Origin: Methylococcaceae bacterium
GTDB lineage: Bacteria; Pseudomonadota; Gammaproteobacteria; Methylococcales; Methylomonadaceae
Direction: 5' to 3'
NCBI GenBank assembly: GCA_003542275.1
Contig: DPKY01000260.1
Span: 714 to 7,210, forward strand
Length of the DNA stretch: 6,497 nucleotides
The translations under genes were made by a program, and so were the position numbers. Positions 1-6,387 of the stretch are shown here, in pieces. Under the pieces are notes generated by a model, which made no database searches, was not told the origin of the DNA, and was given only the letters and a program-made list of their open reading frames with translations. Position 1 is the first letter of the stretch; every line of letters begins with the position of its first letter.

Positions 1-260
1 AGCGTTACCCGACTGTCCCATAAGGCTTTTTTGCGTGTGTCTGTCCATACTTTGTCCACAATGGGTTCACCGGCCAAATTGATGACGGCGTCAAAATATG
101 TTGAGGGTTGCCACTCGTCAAGTGAGCGCATAGGTTGACAAAAAGAAAGCACCCTTTGCGGTCGGCGACTTAATACCGTGATTTGATGCCCTAATTCATG
201 CAATTTTGTACATAAATGTGTGCCAATAAGACCAGTTCCACCTGTAATTAAAATCTTCAT
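1..260 (-). CDS. yfcH: TIGR01777/YfcH-family NAD(P)-binding epimerase-like protein, N-terminal part (runs off left edge)
   Basis: Only the first 86 residues are in the window; the C-terminal part lies beyond base 1. The reading opens at an ATG (258-260) and starts MKILITGGTGLIGTHL, the beta1-loop-alpha1 of an extended short-chain dehydrogenase Rossmann fold, with the glycine motif at residues 7-13. Residues 61-67 read NLAGEPI, followed by a VWTDTRKKALWDSRV stretch at 71-85. That pairing is characteristic of the YfcH/TIGR01777 branch of NAD-dependent epimerases. The family has a nucleotide-cofactor-binding fold, but its substrate is not established. An AAGGG sequence lies about 12 bases before the ATG, slightly far for a ribosome binding site. 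The gene follows yigZ on the same strand after a 56-base gap with no terminator-like hairpin, so the two are probably co-transcribed. Family assignment is firm; biochemical role is unknown. Confidence 0.9.
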   Translation of the reverse strand, partial: MKILITGGTGLIGTHLCTKLHELGHQITVLSRRPQRVLSFCQPMRSLDEWQPSTYFDAVINLAGEPIVDKVWTDTRKKALWDSRVT

Positions 261-316
261 GTGTGTTATCTACCCTTATGCTAATGAAAAAATGAAAAAA
301 ACATATTGCTCAATCT

Positions 317-874
317 TTACTGAAAAGCCGCTAACGCGTTGGCGTCCTTTGCGGCAACTTTGACGGTTAAGTGAATCTGCCCCGCAAAATCTTGCGTGAG
401 AATGATACCGTCCACTTTTCTTAATGCGTAATCAAAGGCTTGAAATTGATCGTAATCTAATGTGACATGAAGCGTTGTCATCTCAACATAAGGATGTAGC
501 GTTGCCAACTCAATGGCGTGCTTTGTCGCATGAGAATAGGCGCGTGTTAAGCCTCCCGCGCCCAGTTTTACCCCGCCAAAATAGCGAATAACAATAGCGA
601 GCGTATTGATTAAATTTTTTCCTTCAAGATGTTGTAAAATGGGTTTTCCCGCCGTTCCTGAAGGTTCGCCGGCATCATGAAAACGATAAATAATGCCGTT
701 GTCGGTTTTGAGTCTGTACGCAAACGCAATATGATTCGCGTGCGGGTGTAGCGTGTGCTGATTTTTTAATACCGACATCGCCGCGTGTTCATTCTCACAA
801 GGCGCAATGATGCCAATGAAACGTGATTTTTTGAGCACTTCTTCAAATAAGTAAGCTTGCGTAAGATAGAACAC
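317..874 (-). CDS. yigZ: YigZ/IMPACT family protein (UPF0029), slightly short C-terminus
   Basis: The 185-residue protein has the IMPACT N-terminal domain at about residues 3-120. Signature stretches are HPHANHIAFAYR (43-54), RFHDAGEPSGTAGKP (64-78) and IRYFGGVKLGAGGLTRAY (96-113). A DUF1949-like alpha/beta domain follows from about 125 to the end. Bacterial members are conserved but have no agreed biochemical role; eukaryotic IMPACT is a translation regulator. The start is GTG, supported by an AAGGA sequence 8 bases upstream, and no ATG lies close by. E. coli YigZ, as I recall it, has about 204 residues, and this protein stops at the point where roughly 16-18 more would be expected, so the last strand of the second domain seems missing. 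The other two frames past the stop do not restore an obvious family-like tail. It probably heads a leftward operon with the yfcH-like gene. Confidence 0.93.
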   Translation of the reverse strand: MFYLTQAYLFEEVLKKSRFIGIIAPCENEHAAMSVLKNQHTLHPHANHIAFAYRLKTDNGIIYRFHDAGEPSGTAGKPILQHLEGKNLINTLAIVIRYFGGVKLGAGGLTRAYSHATKHAIELATLHPYVEMTTLHVTLDYDQFQAFDYALRKVDGIILTQDFAGQIHLTVKVAAKDANALAAFQ

Positions 875-882
875 GAATTTTT

Positions 883-887
883 TCCTT
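883..887 (-). promoter_or_regulatory. Shine-Dalgarno site that fixes the GTG start of yigZ
   Basis: On the minus strand this reads AAGGA, within AAAGGAAA, 8 bases before the GTG at 872-874. It is a good match to the anti-Shine-Dalgarno sequence at normal spacing. It is the main reason for accepting the GTG start. Confidence 0.7.
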
Positions 888-901
888 TCAGCGAAACGTG
901 C

Positions 902-930
902 AGTATAAAAGCAAACGGCTTATTTTTTAA
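902..930 (-). promoter_or_regulatory. Candidate sigma-70 promoter for yigZ
   Basis: Read on the minus strand, TTAAAA (925-930) and TATACT (902-907) are separated by exactly 17 bases. The -10 matches the consensus at five of six positions and the -35 at three to four. Transcription would start near base 895, giving a leader of about 20 bases that holds the AAGGA ribosome binding site. This is prediction from sequence only. Confidence 0.4.
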
Positions 931-937
931 CTACTCG

Positions 938-964
938 TTGCGCTATGACTGTTTGTGGTATAAT
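938..964 (+). promoter_or_regulatory. Candidate extended -10 promoter for the fructosamine-kinase gene
   Basis: A perfect TATAAT (959-964) is preceded by TG at 956-957 in the extended -10 position. The best -35 candidate is a weak TTGCGC (938-943) at a short 15-base spacing, so activity would rest mainly on the extended -10. The start would fall near base 971, leaving a leader of about 140 bases before the ATG at 1112. That leader would contain the whole long hairpin at 978-1064. Confidence 0.45.
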
Positions 965-971
965 AACAAAC
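951..971. promoter_or_regulatory. Operator-like inverted repeat around the -10 box
   Basis: Two perfect 6-base arms, GTTTGT (951-956) and ACAAAC (966-971), flank a 9-base spacer that contains the TATAAT. A dyad centred on a -10 element is a typical position for a repressor operator. Arms this short can occur by chance in AT-rich DNA, and no regulator gene is adjacent. Confidence 0.3.
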
Positions 972-977
972 TAATCT

Positions 978-1064
978 AGTCAGAAATAAATAGTACCGTT
1001 TTTTTTGGTGTCAAGACCCCCTCTTCTTTTCACTCTTTAGGGACGGTGCTATTCATTTCACACT
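978..1064. repeat. Long imperfect inverted repeat / hairpin (possible MITE- or REP-like element or leader structure)
   Basis: The arm at 983-999 (GAAATAAATAGTACCGT) pairs with the arm at 1043-1059 (ACGGTGCTATTCATTTC). Fifteen of 17 positions are Watson-Crick pairs, one is a G-T wobble and one is a mismatch. After a 2-base mismatch the pairing resumes for three more pairs (978-980 with 1062-1064). The 43-base interior (1000-1042) begins within an 8-T run (999-1006) and carries CCCCC (1017-1021) and GGG (1040-1042), which could pair further. No open reading frame and no clear target-site duplication is seen. The T-run lies in the loop rather than after the stem, so it is not a standard intrinsic terminator. 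It may be a small non-autonomous mobile element or a structured leader of the downstream gene; copy number in the genome would separate these. Confidence 0.6.
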
Positions 1065-1111
1065 TTCGTTTGCAATTAACCGGTCGAAAACCGCATTAAG
1101 ATGAATTCCAA

Positions 1112-1999
1112 ATGATCACCCCACAAACGTTCACCAACATTGCCACTCAAATTCGCACCGCAACCCGCCAGCCCTTTGAGGTGGCTGGCACGCGAAGCGT
1201 TGCAGGGGGCGACATCAATAGCGCGTTTATTTTACAAGGCAAACAAAAAAATTATTTCGTCAAACTCAATCGGGCGGAATTGGTGGAGATGTTCGCGGCA
1301 GAATTTGATGGTCTGCACGCCCTCGCACAAACCCACACCCTTCAAACGCCAACGCCTATTGTGTTTGGCCAAGCGGATAAAGTTAGTTTTTTAGTGCTGG
1401 ATTATATTGAGTTTGGTCGCATGACCGCCACGGCGCAGCGGCAATTAGGCGAACAACTTGCCGCACTGCATCAAAAAAAGCAACCCTATTTTGGCTGGAG
1501 GCGTGATAACACCATCGGTTCAACGCCACAAAGTAACACGCGCACCCACGATTGGGTCACTTTTTGGCGAGAACAGCGTTTAGGGTTTCAACTCAAACTG
1601 TTAGCCCAAAAAGGATACAACTCAACACTGCAACAATTAGGTGAAAAATTGTGTGCGCGTCTTGATGATTTCTTTACCGATTACACGCCATCGCCCTCAC
1701 TTTTACATGGTGATTTGTGGGGCGGTAATGTGGCCTGCGACACGCAGCAACGCCCCGTTATTTTCGACCCTGCCTGTTATTTTGGCGATAGAGAAGCCGA
1801 TTTGGCGATGACGGAATTATTTGGCGGATTTGGCGGCGATTTTTACCCGGCTTACCGGAGCGTTTGGGCGCTTGACGCGGGGTATTCAACGCGCAAAACG
1901 CTCTATAATCTTTATCACATTTTAAATCACGTTAATTTATTTGGCGCTGGCTATGAACGTCAGGCGCTACAAATGATGGAGCAGTTACTGAGTGCCTAA
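1112..1999 (+). CDS. Fructosamine/ketosamine-3-kinase family protein (YniA-like)
   Basis: The 295-residue length matches the full family (E. coli YniA is about 286). These kinases phosphorylate the sugar of protein-bound or free ketoamines, destabilising the adduct and reversing glycation; the exact substrate here is unknown. Visible features, in order, are AGGDINSAF (31-39) at the nucleotide-binding lobe, YFVKLN with the probable ATP-contacting Lys51, and FGWRRDNTIGSTPQ (127-140), the typical family segment. They continue with the catalytic loop HGDLWGGN (199-206, Asp201) and IFDPACYFGDREADLAM (217-233), whose Asp219 is the expected metal ligand. All key residues are present. The ATG at 1112 is preceded only by a weak AAG about 11 bases upstream. 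Its leader contains the 978-1064 hairpin. The stop lies 13 bases from that of the converging yrdA-like gene, with no clear terminator between them. Confidence 0.95.
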   Translation: MITPQTFTNIATQIRTATRQPFEVAGTRSVAGGDINSAFILQGKQKNYFVKLNRAELVEMFAAEFDGLHALAQTHTLQTPTPIVFGQADKVSFLVLDYIEFGRMTATAQRQLGEQLAALHQKKQPYFGWRRDNTIGSTPQSNTRTHDWVTFWREQRLGFQLKLLAQKGYNSTLQQLGEKLCARLDDFFTDYTPSPSLLHGDLWGGNVACDTQQRPVIFDPACYFGDREADLAMTELFGGFGGDFYPAYRSVWALDAGYSTRKTLYNLYHILNHVNLFGAGYERQALQMMEQLLSA

Positions 2000-2012
2000 A
2001 AACGCCGATTTT

Positions 2013-2543
2013 TCACCCTGCTAAATAGACATTTTTTAAACTCACATAATGCGAAGCGGAGTAGCGTAGAAAGTCTTTTTCGGTTTCGGTTAACGGGCGA
2101 CTTTGTTTCGCCGGTGAACCGACATATAAATAGCCGCTCTCTAGGCGTTTATTGGGCGGCACGAGAGCGCCAGCGCCTAGCATGACATAATCGTCGATTA
2201 CCGCGTCATCCATAACGATAGCCCCAATGCCAATCAAGCAATAATTTCCAATCCGGCAACCATGAATGACCGCGCGATGGCCAATTGTCACCTCTTCGCC
2301 AATGAAAAGCGGGTGGCCTTGCGGGGAAAATGTTCCCTGATGCGAAACGTGCAACACCGCGCCATCTTGGACGTTGGTGTGCTTGCCAATCGTGATTTTT
2401 TCCACGTCACCGCGCACCACCGCAGTGGGCCAAATAGAGACATCATCGCCCAATTCCACCGCGCCAATCACTACCGCGCTCTCGTCAATATAGACACGTT
2501 TGCCTACTGTTGGCGCGTGATGTTGAAAACGTCTTAGTGTCAT
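2013..2543 (-). CDS. yrdA: Gamma-class carbonic anhydrase-like hexapeptide-repeat protein (YrdA family)
   Basis: The 176-residue protein is a left-handed beta-helix built from hexapeptide repeats of the V-IG---- type through about residues 22-130, followed by a C-terminal helix (150-170). Residues matching the gamma-carbonic anhydrase active site are present: Arg44 and Asp46 in VVRGD, Gln59 in NVQDG, and the three presumed metal-binding histidines His65 (LHVSH), His89 (IGHR) and His94 (IHGC). The family folds as a trimer with metal between subunits. Many YrdA-type members bind metal but have weak or unproven carbonic anhydrase activity because the acidic loop of the Methanosarcina Cam enzyme is missing, so the reaction should stay tentative. 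The ATG start is supported by a strong GGGAG 6 bases upstream (2550-2554 on the minus strand). It is transcribed away from gmk and toward the fructosamine-kinase gene. Cellular role is unknown. Confidence 0.93.
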   Translation of the reverse strand: MTLRRFQHHAPTVGKRVYIDESAVVIGAVELGDDVSIWPTAVVRGDVEKITIGKHTNVQDGAVLHVSHQGTFSPQGHPLFIGEEVTIGHRAVIHGCRIGNYCLIGIGAIVMDDAVIDDYVMLGAGALVPPNKRLESGYLYVGSPAKQSRPLTETEKDFLRYSASHYVSLKNVYLAG

Positions 2544-2573
2544 GGCACACTCCCTTTTGAATGAAACTGACTA

Positions 2574-2600
2574 TTGAATTGAATAGAAGGTTGTTAGAAT
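2574..2600 (+). promoter_or_regulatory. Candidate extended -10 promoter for gmk
   Basis: TAGAAT (2595-2600) matches the -10 consensus at five of six positions and has TG at 2592-2593 in the extended -10 position. The nearest -35-like sequence is TTGAAT (2574-2579), with a short 15-base spacer. Predicted start is A2607 or A2608, about 39 bases before the gmk ATG. The -35 region lies in an imperfect palindrome of CTATT and AATAG arms (2571-2586). Confidence 0.4.
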
Positions 2601-2608
2601 AGCGTCAA
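2580..2608 (-). promoter_or_regulatory. Candidate promoter for the yrdA-like gene
   Basis: On the minus strand TTGACG (2603-2608) is five of six to the -35 consensus. It stands 17 bases before TATTCA (2580-2585), a poor -10. The -35 overlaps the predicted start of gmk transcription, so the two divergent promoters may interfere. Only the -35 is convincing. Confidence 0.3.
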
Positions 2609-2629
2609 TTTTTTTGGCAATTCTTTTTT
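2606..2629 (+). promoter_or_regulatory. T-rich initially transcribed region of gmk, imperfect 12-base tandem repeat
   Basis: The sequence is CAATTTTTTTGG (2606-2617) followed directly by CAATTCTTTTTT (2618-2629), matching at 9 of 12 positions. If transcription starts at A2607, the RNA begins AAUUUUUUUGG. That resembles the initial sequences of E. coli pyrBI, codBA and upp, where RNA polymerase slips on a T-run when UTP is high. The resemblance is visible; the regulation is inference and depends on the predicted start. Confidence 0.3.
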
Positions 2630-2645
2630 CAAAATAGACACCAAT

Positions 2646-3263
2646 ATGACAACCAAAGGTAATTTGTACATTATTTCCGCCCCATCGGGTGCGGGAAAAA
2701 CCAGCTTAGTAAAAAAACTCATCACCACCGTTGGAAACCTTATTGTATCGGTATCCCACACAACGCGCCAGAGCAGAGAAGGCGAAAAACACGGCAAAGA
2801 TTATTTTTTTGTCAGCGTTGACGACTTTTGCGCCATGCAAGCCAATAACGCGTTTTTAGAATCAGCGCAGGTGTTTGATAATTTTTACGGTACGGCGCAA
2901 CAAACCGTTGAAGAGAATCTCGCGCAAGGTCATGATGTGATTTTAGAAATTGATTGGCAAGGCGCTCAACAAGTGCGTCAATGCTTACCAAACAGCTATT
3001 CCATTTTCATTTTGCCTCCCTCAACGGCCGTACTGCGTGAGCGTCTTGAAAAACGTGGCAAAGATTCAGAGGACATTATTGAACGCCGTATGCGTGATGC
3101 GGTAGCGGAAATGTCGCATTACAGCGAGTTTGATTATGTCGTGGTGAACGATAATTTCAATGTTGCGCTCCATGCCCTGTCGAGTATTATCATTGCTAAT
3201 CGCCTGCAACAACCCCGTCAGGCGGCAATGTTACAACCGTTGCTGCATGATTTATTAGCGTAG
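2646..3263 (+). CDS. gmk: Guanylate kinase
   Basis: This cytoplasmic enzyme transfers phosphate from ATP to GMP, giving GDP, and is normally essential for GTP and dGTP supply. The 205-residue product is the usual length (E. coli about 207). The P-loop is SAPSGAGKTS (11-20, Lys18). The GMP-binding domain shows VSVSHTTRQ (34-42, Ser37 and Arg41), EGEKHGKDYFF (45-55, Tyr53), Glu72 and FYGT (80-83, Tyr81). The Walker B-like strand ILEIDWQG is at 99-106. The lid region carries RERLEKRGKDS (131-141) and the Arg-rich helix IERRMRDA (145-152). All key residues are present. The ATG lacks a recognisable Shine-Dalgarno sequence; the leader is instead U- and A-rich. The DUF748 gene begins 7 bases after the stop. 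In E. coli the downstream neighbour is rpoZ, so this arrangement differs. Confidence 0.98.
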   Translation: MTTKGNLYIISAPSGAGKTSLVKKLITTVGNLIVSVSHTTRQSREGEKHGKDYFFVSVDDFCAMQANNAFLESAQVFDNFYGTAQQTVEENLAQGHDVILEIDWQGAQQVRQCLPNSYSIFILPPSTAVLRERLEKRGKDSEDIIERRMRDAVAEMSHYSEFDYVVVNDNFNVALHALSSIIIANRLQQPRQAAMLQPLLHDLLA

Positions 3264-3270
3264 TTGTCTT

Positions 3271-6200
3271 GTGAGAAAATTACCGAAATTGGCGTACGTT
3301 GCGCTCATACCTGTTGGGCTTTTGGGCGGCTATTTAGCGGCAAGTGCTTACTTATTGCCGCTTTGGCTGGAGCGCAAACTGCCTGCGTTAATTCACAACG
3401 CAACCGCTTTTGACGCCACGCTCACGCACGTTGAATTCAATCCACTCTCACTGCAAATACAATTTGCACAATTTGCCCTCACGCAACATCAAGCGCCTGT
3501 TTTTGCGTTTGATGCCTTATCGCTACAAGTGAACGTGCTGGAGTCTTTCTCAAACAAAGCGCTAGTGGTTGATCATATTACCCTCGTCAAGCCTCGCGTC
3601 ACACTAAATCCGCCAACAGAGAAAGCTTCGCGTAACGATCCCACTTTTTTAGTTAACGACATCGTCAGCCCTTTTCCCATTATCATCAAGCAACTTTCGC
3701 TCTCAAATGGGCAACTTAACTGGGATAACGGTCAACTTGCGCTCAGTCCAATCGATTTTACGCTGACCAACTTTCAGACGACTCAGGCCCCACCCGCGAC
3801 ATTTCACCTCAGTGCCACCCATCAATCAGGCGGGACGCTCACCAGCGAAGGCCATCTTCAATTCACGCCCCTCAACATTGAAGGAAATATCAACGTGGCA
3901 ACGCTGCCACTTGAAGCACTACGGGCTTTTTGCCCAGAAAAAGGCACATTCACGCTTCATGGCATGGGGGAGGTGTCGGTGAATTTTCGCGTGACAACGC
4001 ACAACAACGCATTGGCTTTTTTGATTGAAAAAGGTCACGTTGCGTTAGATAATCTTGCCTTTGACGCCGCTAATCCACCTTTAGATAAAGGCACAATCGC
4101 GCATTTCCAACTCGATAATGCAACCTTTGATAGCACGCAGCAAACGCTTCACATTGATACATCGATAATCAATCAACTGCGCTATCGTCAACATCAAGCC
4201 CAGCTTTCCTTAGAAAACGTGACATTCAGCGATGTTGCGTTACATCTCGCTTCCTCTCAACTGCAAATGGGCAGCCTCAACTGGCGCAATCTCGAACTCG
4301 TTGACACAGCACAAAATACGCTGCTGTTTACGTTGCCACAAACCGCATTGAAACAACTGCATCTGGATATGCAAAATAAAGCCTTATCCATTGCCAGTAT
4401 TCAAGCCAGCAACGCCGATTTTCGTGCGTGGCTCAACGCACAAGGCCAGCTCAATTATCAAACGCTTTTGCCGGAAGATACCGCGCAGGTAAGCAGTGAA
4501 CAGCAAGCGGGCGCGAGTACGAGTGATGCCTTTTGGGGCATTAAAATCAATACGCTAGACCTCACAAATTTTAGCGCAACTTTTGAGGATAAATCACTGC
4601 CCAAACCGCTGTCCATTAGCCTCAAACCCTTGTCGCTCAAAGCCAGTAATATCAACACCGATAAAGATGCCACACTCCCCTTTGAATTAAGTACCGGCAT
4701 CAACAACGGCGGCTCAGTGCATATCAAAGGCAATGCAGGACTCAACCCACTCAAAACTCAATCCGACATTGAAGTCAGTGCGATTGGGCTGGATAAATTT
4801 CAATCGTATGTGGACAAATTTGCCCATATTGATGTGATAAAAGGGGTATTTAATTTAGATGGCAAACTTGATGTCGCACAAGGTCAGCAAGGTGAACTCG
4901 ATGTGAAATTTAAAGGCAATAGCGGCATTGCACGTTTGATTACCCGCGATCAAGTACAAAATAAAGATTTAATCAAATGGGATAATTTAAGTCTAAAAAA
5001 CATTGAGGCCGATTTACTCGCGCAACGCTACATGGCGTCATCGCTACTGCTAGAAAAACCTTATGCGCGAATTATTATTGGCAAAGATAAGACCCTCAAT
5101 TTTGCAGAGATGCTCATTCCTGCTACGCCCGAAAAGGACGAGGCTAAAAACAACAAAACCGCTCACAACGCGGCGCCTAATGTACATTTTCAACTCAACA
5201 AAATACGCATTTCCAACGGTGCGTCGTCTTTTTCTGATTTATCGATGATTTTGCCTTTTTCTGCGGAAATCAAAGGCTTAGAAGGCGGTGCGTCGGGAAT
5301 TTCCTCAGACCACGAATCGACCATTGATATTACCTTAAAAGGTAACGCTTACGACCTTGCGCCCGTGGATATTAAAGGTAAAATTCAGCCCTACATTGGC
5401 GACTACAACGCTGCACTCAGTTTTAAAGGGATGCCCCTTCCCCTTGTGTCTGCCTACATGGCGGAGTTTTCAGGGTATAAAGTGGAAAAAGGCAAAATGT
5501 CGCTGGGCATGAATTATAACGTCAAGCAAGGGGAACTCACTGCAGACAATAATTTATTTATCGAACAATTTGAGCTTGGTGAGCAAATTGACAATCCCCA
5601 TGCCATTGATGCGCCGTTTGATTTAGCCATTGCACTACTTAAAGATGTCAATGGGATTATCAATTTAAGCGTTCCCATCACCGGCTCTCTCAATGACCCA
5701 AAATTTGATTTAGGGGGCGTGGTTGAAGATGCGTTGCTCAATGTCTTAACAAAAGCGGTGAGTTCCCCTTTTCAAACCATTGCCAATCTCTTGGGCACCG
5801 ATGAGGATTTAAGCGCAATTCAATTTTCACCAGGTCAATTTGAGCTGGCCGATTGGCAAAAACAAAAACTCGATGGCATTGCTAAAGTATTAAAAGAGCG
5901 TAATGCGTTAAAACTGGAAATTAAAGCCACAGCGTTTCAAACGCAAGATTGGCGCGTTTTGCGTGATGCCGCATTGATTGATAAGTTAAAAGCGCTCAAA
6001 GCAGACGAAATCAATCGTAAAAGTGAGCGTAAAATACGTCCTGAATATGTCGAGCTTGACGAAGCGGAAACACAGCGTTTACTGGCGCAAGAATTTAAAG
6101 AAAAATTTCCACAACTTGTTAAGCGATCATTTTTAGGCACACTTGAGTTAGTTCAACCCGAAATGGGTGATTTTTACAGTGTGGCCAAAGAAACACTGGC

Positions 6201-6387
6201 GCAAAGTTTACCCATTGAACAAAAGCGATTAACTAAACTTGCTGCAGCTAGGGCGCGGGAGATTGCAAAATACATTGTGCAACAAGGCGGCGTTCCCAAT
6301 GAGCGCGTTTTTATTTTGGATACTGTTATCGACCCGCCTCGCCAAGATGAAGATATTGATGCGTTGTTGTTTTTGAAAGTGGATTGA
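3271..6387 (+). CDS. DUF748-family, AsmA-like membrane-anchored periplasmic protein
   Basis: The 1038-residue protein has a basic start (MRKLPK) and one hydrophobic segment at about 7-30, likely a signal anchor in the inner membrane. A long beta-rich region of short amphipathic strands follows and should lie in the periplasm. The DUF748 hallmark is at about 774-815: PFDLAIALLKDVNG followed by INLSVPITGSLNDPKFDLGG. After it comes FSPGQFELADWQKQKLDGIAKVL (from about 852), resembling the OmpA-like tail of this family. The end (about 986-1038) includes LAAARAREIAKYIVQQGG. AsmA-like relatives such as TamB and YhdP help move phospholipid to the outer membrane; a similar envelope role here is inferred. 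The GTG at 3271 is the first possible start, because the frame is closed by a TAG at 3256-3258. No Shine-Dalgarno is visible 7 bases after the gmk stop, so translational coupling to gmk is likely. Confidence 0.9.
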   Translation: MRKLPKLAYVALIPVGLLGGYLAASAYLLPLWLERKLPALIHNATAFDATLTHVEFNPLSLQIQFAQFALTQHQAPVFAFDALSLQVNVLESFSNKALVVDHITLVKPRVTLNPPTEKASRNDPTFLVNDIVSPFPIIIKQLSLSNGQLNWDNGQLALSPIDFTLTNFQTTQAPPATFHLSATHQSGGTLTSEGHLQFTPLNIEGNINVATLPLEALRAFCPEKGTFTLHGMGEVSVNFRVTTHNNALAFLIEKGHVALDNLAFDAANPPLDKGTIAHFQLDNATFDSTQQTLHIDTSIINQLRYRQHQAQLSLENVTFSDVALHLASSQLQMGSLNWRNLELVDTAQNTLLFTLPQTALKQLHLDMQNKALSIASIQASNADFRAWLNAQGQLNYQTLLPEDTAQVSSEQQAGASTSDAFWGIKINTLDLTNFSATFEDKSLPKPLSISLKPLSLKASNINTDKDATLPFELSTGINNGGSVHIKGNAGLNPLKTQSDIEVSAIGLDKFQSYVDKFAHIDVIKGVFNLDGKLDVAQGQQGELDVKFKGNSGIARLITRDQVQNKDLIKWDNLSLKNIEADLLAQRYMASSLLLEKPYARIIIGKDKTLNFAEMLIPATPEKDEAKNNKTAHNAAPNVHFQLNKIRISNGASSFSDLSMILPFSAEIKGLEGGASGISSDHESTIDITLKGNAYDLAPVDIKGKIQPYIGDYNAALSFKGMPLPLVSAYMAEFSGYKVEKGKMSLGMNYNVKQGELTADNNLFIEQFELGEQIDNPHAIDAPFDLAIALLKDVNGIINLSVPITGSLNDPKFDLGGVVEDALLNVLTKAVSSPFQTIANLLGTDEDLSAIQFSPGQFELADWQKQKLDGIAKVLKERNALKLEIKATAFQTQDWRVLRDAALIDKLKALKADEINRKSERKIRPEYVELDEAETQRLLAQEFKEKFPQLVKRSFLGTLELVQPEMGDFYSVAKETLAQSLPIEQKRLTKLAAARAREIAKYIVQQGGVPNERVFILDTVIDPPRQDEDIDALLFLKVD

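Noticed and set aside
1081..1093. Small CGGT/ACCG hairpin just before the fructosamine-kinase start
   Set aside because: Four base pairs with a 5-base loop is expected by chance and it does not cover the start codon.
1368..1380. AAGCGG-type sequences resembling Pasteurellaceae uptake signal cores (also near 5752)
   Set aside because: Only isolated partial matches occur, with no full-length copies and no paired arrangement, so an uptake signal is not supported.
1140..1394. Open frame of 84 codons on the + strand inside the fructosamine-kinase gene
   Set aside because: It lies wholly within a gene with intact family motifs, shows no recognisable domain and has no ribosome binding site of note.
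1996..2016. A-run and T-run between the converging stops as a bidirectional terminator
   Set aside because: AAAAACGCCGATTTTT can pair only through A-T bases with a mismatched centre, so it is not a stable terminator stem.
2262..2537. Open frame opposite the yrdA-like gene
   Set aside because: It is an antisense shadow of a conserved hexapeptide-repeat protein whose metal-site residues are all on the minus strand.
2594..2797. Minus-strand open frame overlapping the start of gmk
   Set aside because: It runs antisense through the guanylate kinase P-loop region and has no family-like sequence.
4458..4754. Several antisense or out-of-frame open frames inside the DUF748 gene (also 5063-5248, 5514-5741, 5937-6140)
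   Set aside because: They are Ser- and Leu-rich shadows typical of antisense reading, with no domains and no upstream signals.
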